Part shown: positions 18,201-22,865 of the stretch, one piece after another | Layout of the letters: each line of letters opens with the position of its first letter | How positions within the stretch are numbered: position 1 is the first letter of the stretch | Virus record (IMG/VR): IMGVR_UViG_3300033142_000339 | Coordinates: 1-25,219 of that record | Source of the DNA: a virus | Reading direction: 5' to 3' (one strand) | Length of the DNA stretch: 25,219 bases | Position numbers and translations under genes: made by a program | Notes under the pieces: model-generated | Database searches by the model: none | What the model was told of the DNA's origin: nothing | What the model saw: only the letters and a program-made list of their open reading frames with translations

Positions 18201-20700
18201 TAATTCATTAGAGGAGATTATAGTAGGTGGTAGACAAAGGTTAGAAGAAGAGATACAGGCAGCACGAGAAGAGTATGAACGTCAACTTAGTATTGCGTGG
18301 GAGGCTATTACTAAAGAAAAAGTAGATGCCTCTACACAAGAAGGTAAAAATCAGATTCAGAAAACAACCAATTACCTTGTAACTAAAGAAGAAGTAAAGG
18401 CGACTCAAAATGTTTTAAGAAAAATATTAAGAGGTGTAGGTAATAACTTATCAGACATCTTTGTTTCTCATGAAGCGCTTGATGGTTTAATGGATAAAAT
18501 TACTTTAATGCCGGGAGAGTTATTTGGGGGTGCGTTAAAAGATTTAGTATATGAAAGAGTAAATGAAGGAACTCGTTTATATAAAGGTAGAAAGATGGCG
18601 GTTGAGAAATTAATCATAGATAAAGTAAAGGAGTTATATGGTAAAAAGTGGAGAACTAAAATGGTTTCAAACCGAAAGGTTGGTTACAATAAAATATATA
18701 AAGATGGAGACGCAGTTTTAGCAGCTCAAAAAAAATACAATGCGGATAAAACTAGCGCTAATAAAGAAGCTTTAAAGAGAGCAGAGTTAGAAAATAATAT
18801 ACAAGGAGTTACTTACGCAAGTCAAGAGCAGTTGTATTATTTATACAATCAATTTAAAGACCCTGCGCTTCACCCAACTTTTGAAAAAATGTGGGGAAAG
18901 GATTATAAAAAAGTAGCAGAGCAAATTGAAAAAGCTTTAAATCCGGAAGTTAAAAAGTTTGCAGATTGGCAAGTGGATGAATTATTTCCTGCGCTATATC
19001 CGCACTATAACAAAACTTATCGTAAGATTTACAGAACCAATATGCCGCAGAACGAACATTATGCAGGAACACTTTATAGAGAAGGGGTTAAGTCAGAGCC
19101 TGTAGATTTATTATCAGGAGACAATCAATTCTATACAAGTATAGGTGAATCATCTACTATCGCTAGGGTTAAAAACACCAACCCTATACAAAGTATGATA
19201 GGTACAGATGCCTTAATGACTTACGTTACTGATATGGAATACTTTGCTGCAATGGCAGAGCCACTGAGAGATATTGATAAACTATTTACAAATGAAAATG
19301 TAAAGAAAGCTATTATATCTATACACGGAAAAAACACTTACGGCTTAATTAAATCTGCTATTCAAAAATTAGCTAACAGGGGAGTAAGAAGTCACGATAT
19401 GAATAAATTTATAAACGGTATGAACAACGTGTTTATATATTCTCGTTTAGGTTTTAATCCTACTATTACAATTAAACAATTAACATCTATGTTTACCTAT
19501 GCTAATGATATAGGGTTTCGTAATTGGGTTAAGTATGGGTTTAAGAATATGCCGGAGCTAAAAAAATTATGGAAAGAAGTTCAGAGTAATTCAGTTTATT
19601 TGCAAGACCGAAGGTACAATGGTATAATGAGAAATATAGAAAGTTATACAGAGACGCAAATGCAATCTTTAGTTCCAAAAAGAAATAAACAATTTATGGT
19701 TAACTTTTTAATGTGGTTTACAAAATTTGGAGATATGGGAGCTATTATGCTTGGGGGTCTTCCTAATTATTCCTACTACAAAGCACAGTATAAAAAGAAA
19801 AATCCTAGAGCCACCGAACAACAAGCTATTGATTATGCAATTAGAAAATTTGAGAGTGACACTAAGAGAACACAACAGTCTGTAGACTTACAGGATAAAG
19901 ACGTATATCAAACATCTAATCCCCTTGTAAGAGCTATGAATATGTTCCTTACATCCCCTAAAGCTTACTTACGTAAAGAGATTCAGGCTAACCGAAATCT
20001 ATGGAGAATAGCTAAAGCTCGAGATTTTAAAGCCGGGAAAGGAACTCCGAAAGAAGCTATAAGAACCTTTATAATGTATCACGTCTTCTTACCTGTACTG
20101 TTTCAATTTGTAGCTATGGGATTCAAGATAGATGAAGAAGATGATTGGTGGGATTTAGCACGAGCAGCGGTAATAGGAAATCTAAATTCTCTATTTATAA
20201 TAGGAGACTTGTTTAATTATTTAGGAGATTTAGCTACCGGGAAACCGTGGGCAGGAGATAATGATGGAGCTCTACGTATATTAACTATAGCAAGTAAAAT
20301 CACAAAAGATTGGTCAAACTATTTAAACGCTAAGAAACAAGAGACTAAAGATAAGTATTTGAAAGAAATTATATTAGAAACTTTAACCCTAACAGGTTTA
20401 CCTTCTCATCAAATAGATAGGTTTATTGAAAATTATGGTAAGGTAATGACGGGAGATGTAGATAATATGCACGAACTTATATTAAGGTTACTTAATTATA
20501 GCCAATATCAAATTGAAGGAGGAGGTAAAGGGAAGAAAAGTAAAAAGAAAAAATACCCTCGTTCATCAGGAGGTTCTTCATCAAAAGGTGGTGAGTTTGA
20601 TATTGACTTTGGCTTTGATGAAAAGTTTAATTTTGATGAACAGTTTGATTTTGATTTTGACAAACAGTTTGAAGATTTAATAATAGAATTTGATTTTTAA
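12226..20700 (+). CDS. Giant ejected internal virion protein with metallopeptidase and ART-like domains (gp16-like)
   Basis: A 2824-aa protein, about a third of the window. Residues 1-640 are helical and acidic with no recognised domain. Residues about 646-825 are Gly/Ala-rich and hydrophobic, resembling a glycine-zipper membrane zone. H1204-E1205-V-M-H1208 is a zincin motif, with NEEFVVEAIAL at 1288-1298 giving a plausible third ligand (E1290 or E1294). Residues about 1505-1640 resemble ADP-ribosyltransferase domains of polyvalent phage proteins (FFHNT with H1512, LTFFTPS at 1547-1553, GYDTII at 1600-1605, E1621). Long charged helices follow. The C-terminal quarter (IYSRLGFNPTITIKQL; FGDMGAI; NMFLTSPKAYLRKE; hydrophobic FIMYHVFLPVLFQFVAMGF) looks like the conserved module of Bacteroidota phage polyvalent proteins. 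A basic Ser/Gly linker and a Phe-Asp repeat tail (2791-2824) end it. Position matches T7 gp16, the ejected channel protein. No transglycosylase motif is visible. Confidence 0.75.
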   Translation: MDEREQRILEEHSNYIYNWVSQYDEQFANNTTLQGWEDKIRRDAAYRKELFDWIKRKEQKLLQQAEDEGKQPWEVFEKPTGTFEYFEADFFPVDKKKNLDSDSTSQEDIMESDSATTFWDSSNVDSDYYKPRSEDYVSTFDEQGFNDWWTTNPEVVAWKEDYLNKYGVEPTLDAPLENVPAYYDIRSAYELGITPQIINNEYTWSNTNNSGQVITSANSYTPSTDWRQQFEKDTGTPAPSDMTQAEAYATYYDAKNGRYTLIDREQYQELDDLRFTESKGDYSHLSAEDRAKYGLVNEDDLSRAYYSYFKVDPSTLGLTAQDMIQALNEHEQTEWKNLTNLENMTWLFDQQEEVAAPLLEQMFKEYGFEVGQRKIGKDYIEITAANGESITLSVDRDEGGSWLEGETWVMGNTNSSAQNAQQAINFFNKHRQTRVPGEQKFQDSQDAQFLKDWKKHQREAQDFKKQVSEYDKINEVVSKTPRSKMGSDEYIEMRDKIIPMRNELITEQDRLTQQDAKLLGIQEELNLRPIVSEEWVQGEGAFMDFFNDVYQTFQVGQTKGAMQDDVLNVMWEGANITEGEMKDLLGNWEAIKASGMPDELKLYNKEVAECGGDFACAAKALYKYPSVATMVLAESVGSYLNMTTLEIGAQTLGSVWAASTAGGAVAGGPAGAAGGAALGVPAGLMAAVGVMSGSIEATMTFMELLNEKTGGDMSDEAIRKVLNDPDALSDMRREAIGRGMIIGGFDTLTAGFGGMAIKSLGGKPLLAAAVGMGIESVGGAGGEFAAQVAAGDGISASDVLLEGVAGVAGAPVDVAIALADSRKGGVDDVDSEMQDFFDGDMTGGTSNRLLPGTYKLNGQQVSPEDMVDFVTKGTPKQVASATIGIDGNPKLKRYTQNKRDNAIQRYEVDKNIDPLIKNPEDRNALIDLELERKKLEGNDTYTAKLRLRQIDGDIKSIVDKYTSKPEGKTDIESFFEEDTKKGTRGSRLDPLQRIDSDSPNVLQNDLNRTQDLIKSLEGLNIDFDNPKTDTEKRQAAIYNEAKELETIFKSQIKGAPEPTTKPSRFVAGKSSPVTINPEGPGTLGVLVVPKRKDGGVDVQMKSTKVVKGRSLGRNIYLIDESLQPGERTSFSNPDPIARQRTIKAAEKAFRSIKKIAPNVNLLMYETHKEYMAAGNSRDSSGNFSPLTNNISISLEKTNPSVVPHEVMHGVLKNLFPDLAGKELKTKELAEAIIRIVKKRNVKLASDLKKANPQEAGNIQTELNENDSFIKELQGHVDKYEGVKQSVKNEEFVVEAIALIATRYPKLPKEAKSKVRQFIEWVLNKLGLGKYIDRIYKKAPDDVIVDALNSMADKMRTGETITTEDVSEAMSLSPEQEAKRKEARAGEKVDRERYRNKIEEMKEKAGGVENMTADELVILESLELELAALERGQRIPGKELVVEGVETDVEESVKDLLGVDEVVRKKTTKTPTYKEPDSVIEDTPTEVEDTQDTFYNEEEDINVVDGVQIGFFHNTKDAAGVNIKPIEKGKGEATQLYKGAYHPKPGNLTFFTPSRKKFSDLGRGKGASKKYKVKLNIKNPYFVKKNKVWSDAEVFELKEKGYDTIITHVDNLTDIYTNRENEMNIIPIDKSIIEVVGEVNPRESRFEISERKMDKESKAESPEERNSEIIDIVQKARENNFSDLEITDYLVRIKKFKPAEVKKALEISIDETTLLPKSFAELKGGIESGVRLFKRVNKYKDSLVARNKQAKKKLNQEQITDKVIQYLEQQPEFTREGSKKELSPLQAKMQVELQSTLGMRPTRDMAKVLRESKRFIKGVEKGEKSLQAFKQDLRNFMRKALPATTYTKPEVLKMVGKIEAANRSSIKNIMNEVIDFTNEKVATSLEKDINTKLNAKNEVKLSGRNKATKIDADAIEQIKMIKKERVSQIATPKEIYETNARLADEYNELSKEINPTDAQIKRMAVLETVMKLNNASLMENSDINKVQELSDVNNSLEEIIVGGRQRLEEEIQAAREEYERQLSIAWEAITKEKVDASTQEGKNQIQKTTNYLVTKEEVKATQNVLRKILRGVGNNLSDIFVSHEALDGLMDKITLMPGELFGGALKDLVYERVNEGTRLYKGRKMAVEKLIIDKVKELYGKKWRTKMVSNRKVGYNKIYKDGDAVLAAQKKYNADKTSANKEALKRAELENNIQGVTYASQEQLYYLYNQFKDPALHPTFEKMWGKDYKKVAEQIEKALNPEVKKFADWQVDELFPALYPHYNKTYRKIYRTNMPQNEHYAGTLYREGVKSEPVDLLSGDNQFYTSIGESSTIARVKNTNPIQSMIGTDALMTYVTDMEYFAAMAEPLRDIDKLFTNENVKKAIISIHGKNTYGLIKSAIQKLANRGVRSHDMNKFINGMNNVFIYSRLGFNPTITIKQLTSMFTYANDIGFRNWVKYGFKNMPELKKLWKEVQSNSVYLQDRRYNGIMRNIESYTETQMQSLVPKRNKQFMVNFLMWFTKFGDMGAIMLGGLPNYSYYKAQYKKKNPRATEQQAIDYAIRKFESDTKRTQQSVDLQDKDVYQTSNPLVRAMNMFLTSPKAYLRKEIQANRNLWRIAKARDFKAGKGTPKEAIRTFIMYHVFLPVLFQFVAMGFKIDEEDDWWDLARAAVIGNLNSLFIIGDLFNYLGDLATGKPWAGDNDGALRILTIASKITKDWSNYLNAKKQETKDKYLKEIILETLTLTGLPSHQIDRFIENYGKVMTGDVDNMHELILRLLNYSQYQIEGGGKGKKSKKKKYPRSSGGSSSKGGEFDIDFGFDEKFNFDEQFDFDFDKQFEDLIIEFDF
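12508..12518 (+). repeat. 11-nt A homopolymer inside the giant gene
   Basis: Eleven consecutive A bases at codons for Asp-Lys-Lys-Lys-Asn near residue 96. The run is a potential site of polymerase slippage or sequencing error. The zero frame stays open for the rest of the gene, while both shifted frames reach stop codons within about 40 codons, so any slippage would give a truncated N-terminal product. Confidence 0.8.
20596..20697 (+). repeat. Degenerate TTTGAT repeat coding a Phe-Asp tail
   Basis: The last 34 codons of the giant gene are a degenerate repeat of TTTGAT-type units (FDxDF, FDEKFNFDEQFDFDFDKQF, EFDF). The encoded tail is acidic and aromatic, directly after a Lys-rich and Ser/Gly-rich linker. 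The unit length is irregular (3-6 residues). Confidence 0.8.
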
Positions 20701-20710
20701 AATAATAGAT

Positions 20711-20848
20711 ATGCCCTTTAAAAGTAAAGCACAAAGAAAATGGATGTATAAAAATTTCCCTGAGATGGCAAAGAGATGGGAAAAAGAATCGCCCTTACCT
20801 AGCAGACTTCCGGATAGAGTTAGACCGAAAAGACGTGGACGTAGATAA
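20711..20848 (+). CDS. Small basic conserved phage protein (45 aa)
   Basis: ATG at 20711 to TAA at 20846-20848 encodes 45 residues beginning MPFKSKAQRKWMYKNFPEMA, then KRWEKESP and a very basic end (RPKRRGRR). The core pattern SKAQRxWMYxxxPxMAKRWExE is one I recognise from many tiny phage and prophage proteins in diverse hosts, although no function is known to me; the charge suggests nucleic-acid or capsid-surface binding. It lies 10 nt after the giant gene and is the last plus-strand gene. The A-rich leader (AATAATAGAT) is in keeping with the other genes. It is too short for ordinary ORF cut-offs and would be missed, but the conserved pattern makes it convincing. Confidence 0.75.
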   Translation: MPFKSKAQRKWMYKNFPEMAKRWEKESPLPSRLPDRVRPKRRGRR

Positions 20849-20861
20849 ATAATTATTTATC
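20844..20861. terminator. Perfect 18-bp palindrome at convergent gene ends
   Basis: GATAAATAATTATTTATC at 20844-20861 reads identically on both strands. It contains the TAA stop of the plus-strand gene (20846-20848) and the TAA stop of the minus-strand gene (20855-20853). Without a loop it would form a poor hairpin, and it is all A/T except for its outermost pair, so a terminator role is only possible; a protein-binding site or chance are alternatives. Confidence 0.4.
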
Positions 20862-21005
20862 ACCCTCTCTTATAGAACACTGTTCACACATAATAGAACT
20901 ACCTGTAGTCATAAACTTTTCTTTACACCCTACACACTCTCTAACTACGTGCCCATTAGGTCTAATAGATAATGGTTTAGAAAAATCTTTATCTCTTTGG
21001 TACAT
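20853..21005 (-). CDS. Small zinc-ribbon-like protein (50 aa)
   Basis: The minus-strand ATG at 21005-21003 to TAA at 20855-20853 encodes 50 residues. Two Cys pairs, CVGC and CEQC, are separated by 15 residues (the first Cys pair is around residues 24-27, the second around 40-43), the layout of a small zinc ribbon or zinc knuckle. It begins only 1 nt after the stop of the nuclease gene, so it is the last gene of the minus-strand operon. Small zinc-ribbon proteins in phages often bind DNA or RNA polymerase, but nothing here fixes the partner. The tight coupling and the paired CxxC motifs support a real gene despite its size. Confidence 0.65.
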   Translation of the reverse strand: MYQRDKDFSKPLSIRPNGHVVRECVGCKEKFMTTGSSIMCEQCSIREGDK

Positions 21006-21006
21006 A

Positions 21007-21417
21007 TTAATATTTTAAATATTTAAAATCCTTACTCTTTTCAAAGTAGACCATTAGCTCCTCATCATTAACAGCTCCTTCCCTAGGTTTTCGACCTCCC
21101 CATCTTAACTCTCCTTCTACTTGTTTTATTTTAAGATAAATAATCCCATCATCACACGCCCATATAAGAATAGGGTTTAATCTTTTATTAGCAAGCTTAA
21201 CAATTTTTCTTGCAGCCACACAAAGAGGGAAAGCATTAGCTATAGTTCTTAATCTTCCCTTCACCTCAGCGTAGGCAATTAATTTATTATCAGCACCAAA
21301 CACTCTATAATCAATATCATTAGGTCCTAACTTTTTATAACTGCCACCAAATAAGTTTACAAATTTAGTTATAGCCTTTTTCTCTCTTTCTAAATCTTTA
21401 GTAGTTTCAAATCTCAT
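21007..21417 (-). CDS. PD-(D/E)XK-type nuclease-like protein
   Basis: A 136-aa protein. The core shows a helix with conserved Glu (LEREKKAITKFVNLFGG), then DIDYRVF (D34, D36) and IAYAEVKGR (E51, K53), i.e. the D...E-x-K signature of restriction-fold endonucleases, followed by a strand-turn-strand ILIWACDDGIIYLKI. The start is chosen at the ATG at 21417-21415 because it overlaps the metallophosphoesterase stop as ATGA, the usual translational coupling; an upstream in-frame ATG at 21468 would add 17 residues and a 55-nt overlap and is less likely. It could be a Holliday-junction resolvase-type or host-DNA-degrading nuclease. The surrounding genes (helicases, VRR-NUC, phosphoesterase) point to DNA replication or recombination. 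Activity is inferred from the motif only. Confidence 0.6.
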   Translation of the reverse strand: MRFETTKDLEREKKAITKFVNLFGGSYKKLGPNDIDYRVFGADNKLIAYAEVKGRLRTIANAFPLCVAARKIVKLANKRLNPILIWACDDGIIYLKIKQVEGELRWGGRKPREGAVNDEELMVYFEKSKDFKYLKY

Positions 21418-22130
21418 AACTCCATTAAACAATTTATAGCGGTGTGTCCTCCTAAAATCACCCCACAACCTACCGCTTGTTTTTTAAAGTGTTTAGCGTA
21501 AGCTGCGGCATAGGACGTACTATCTATACCGCAACCTACTTGCATTCCAAATATTCTAAAATTTCTACCCACCATCCATTCAGTATAACATTGGGTATGT
21601 ATATGTCCCTGAACGGTAGACATCATATCATTTTTTGCTTTTGTGCGCGCGGTCCCACCTTCTCCATGCACGTACTGAACACCGTCATAAACTATTCTTT
21701 CAGTCCAATTCCAATCTACACCCAACACTTCATTATAACTTTTTATCCATTGCTTTGGAACATCTGAATCGATTGCCCTCCTCATTATAATACGGTCATG
21801 ATTTCCAATTAGTATATCTGCTACAGGAAACGCTTCGTACCATTCTTGAACAATTGAAATAGCGTGCTCTAACTCTTCCCCACCACCCATTCCATTAGGG
21901 TCTGTATTATGAAATGAACTGTAGTGGTTATCTAAAATATCTCCTATGAAAATTACTTGATTACAATTGTGTTTTGCATAAACTTCTTTACAAAACTCTA
22001 AGTAACCATTAAGTACAAAGGGTGCGTGAATATCTCCGATAACAAGAATACGCTTTTCTTTTTTAGTAATGTAGTCATACGCAACTTTCGTGTTGCCGTG
22101 AATACGGGGTCTAAAACTATTATATTTCAT
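21414..22130 (-). CDS. Calcineurin-like metallophosphoesterase
   Basis: A 238-aa protein with the complete metallophosphoesterase motif series: GDIHAP (D33, H35), GDILDNH (D64), GNHD (N110, H111), HGEGG (H155) and QGHIHT (H176, H178). These residues bind two metal ions and cleave phosphoesters. A Gly-rich insertion (NGMGGGEELEHA) lies between motifs II and III. The fold is shared by DNA nucleases of the Mre11/SbcD type, cyclic-nucleotide phosphodiesterases and protein phosphatases, so the substrate is open; being among helicases and nucleases, a role on DNA or nucleotides is most likely. The start overlaps the preceding small gene by 11 nt and the end overlaps the next gene by 4 nt. Confidence 0.88.
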   Translation of the reverse strand: MKYNSFRPRIHGNTKVAYDYITKKEKRILVIGDIHAPFVLNGYLEFCKEVYAKHNCNQVIFIGDILDNHYSSFHNTDPNGMGGGEELEHAISIVQEWYEAFPVADILIGNHDRIIMRRAIDSDVPKQWIKSYNEVLGVDWNWTERIVYDGVQYVHGEGGTARTKAKNDMMSTVQGHIHTQCYTEWMVGRNFRIFGMQVGCGIDSTSYAAAYAKHFKKQAVGCGVILGGHTAINCLMEL

Positions 22131-22314
22131 CTTCTAAAGATTCGTGTACGTCTTTTAGACGCTTGATTAAATTAGTAATTTCTTTTTTTGCATCATCATA
22201 TTCTGAGTCAATAAAGTGTTCGTATAAATTATTGGTAGAATTATGAATCTCCGACATTAAATAATTAATGTGGTCTAACCTTCTTTGTTTGACTGCTGAT
22301 ATTTTTGCGGTCAT
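22120..22314 (-). CDS. Small helical protein of unknown function
   Basis: A 64-aa, highly charged, fully helical protein (KQRRLDHINYLMSEIHNSTN, then DDAKKEITNLIKRLKDVHES) with a heptad-like spacing of hydrophobic residues that suggests a coiled coil or helical hairpin. The ATG is preceded by an A-rich leader (AAACAAATAAA), typical for this genome. It overlaps the metallophosphoesterase gene by 11 nt and follows the 107-aa gene by 17 nt. I do not recognise a family; the operon position suggests a small accessory of the replication genes. Confidence 0.6.
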   Translation of the reverse strand: MTAKISAVKQRRLDHINYLMSEIHNSTNNLYEHFIDSEYDDAKKEITNLIKRLKDVHESLEDEI

Positions 22315-22331
22315 TTTATTTGTTTAAATTA

Positions 22332-22655
22332 TTATTCATTGATATTTATAGTTTGATTCTGATTTATACAATCTAAATATTCGTCGCAACTTATTTCTTC
22401 GACACCTAAATAGAGTGGTATTTCTTCGTGTTGTTTTAAAAATTCGAGCTTATAAAAAAAAGGTTTAGAAGATTTAACCACCCCGCATATAGCCTGTGAC
22501 CAACCATCTAACTCCGGTAGCTTGTCTGTATAATATTCTATATGGGTAATAATATCATTCACTACATAATGAGGACAGCTTGCAAGCTCCACCACGAACC
22601 ACTCGTCAAAGTCGTAAGACTTTCTAACCTTTATGTACTTCTGTTCTAAATCCAT
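22332..22655 (-). CDS. Hypothetical replication-operon protein (107 aa)
   Basis: A 107-aa acidic protein (WFVVELASCPHYVVNDIITH; LPELDGWSQAICGVVKSSKP; EISCDEYLDCINQNQ) with three Cys in its second half and no recognised domain. The start at 22655 overlaps the VRR-NUC gene by 32 nt, longer than other overlaps here, but the ATG is preceded by a clear A-run leader (AATTAAAAAAAT), which supports it. Function is unknown; it is likely co-expressed with the nuclease upstream of it. Confidence 0.55.
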   Translation of the reverse strand: MDLEQKYIKVRKSYDFDEWFVVELASCPHYVVNDIITHIEYYTDKLPELDGWSQAICGVVKSSKPFFYKLEFLKQHEEIPLYLGVEEISCDEYLDCINQNQTININE

Positions 22656-22863
22656 ATTTTTTTAATTCCTTTAATCTATATTCTTGCAACTTAGAGACCC
22701 TTCCTTTACTTGTTTTTATTTCGCTAAATAAAACTTCTGCATTGGGAGGGATTGCAATTAAATCCGGTATTCCATTCTTATTTGTTTTAATTAACTTAAT
22801 AACATAGTAGCCTTCTTGCTCTAGTTCTTTAATTCTTTTTGCTTGAATTTGTTGCTCCGTCAT
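22624..22863 (-). CDS. VRR-NUC domain nuclease
   Basis: A 79-aa protein that is essentially one VRR-NUC (virus-type replication-repair nuclease) domain: an N-terminal helix (QQIQAKRIKELEQEGYYVIK), then NKNGIPDLIAIPP (catalytic Asp), LFSEIKTSKGRVSKLQEYRL (Glu-x-Lys plus the Gln of the conserved helix) and a final strand (YGFRTEVHKG). Single-domain VRR-NUC proteins are common in phages, often beside SNF2 helicases and primases as here, and may resolve branched DNA. The ATG at 22863 is chosen; a GTG at 22866 directly before it is an alternative, giving an overlap with the helicase stop (TAGTG). The promoter element at 22876-22869 lies 5 nt before this ATG. Confidence 0.85.
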   Translation of the reverse strand: MTEQQIQAKRIKELEQEGYYVIKLIKTNKNGIPDLIAIPPNAEVLFSEIKTSKGRVSKLQEYRLKELKKYGFRTEVHKG

Positions 22864-22865
22864 CA

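Noticed and set aside
20640-20665. D-x-D-x-D (DFDFD) in the giant protein, similar to the metal-binding motif of multi-subunit-like RNA polymerases reported for crAss-like ejected proteins
   Set aside because: It lies in a repetitive Phe-Asp tail within the last 20 residues, with no surrounding double-psi beta-barrel sequence, so it is low-complexity coincidence.
21418-21468. Upstream start for the PD-(D/E)XK-like gene
   Set aside because: It would create a 55-nt overlap and add residues with no role in the fold, while the later ATG forms the usual ATGA coupling with the stop of the upstream gene.
21477-21767. 96-aa plus-strand open frame opposite the metallophosphoesterase
   Set aside because: The opposite strand carries all catalytic motifs of the phosphoesterase; this frame has no domain and no promoter.
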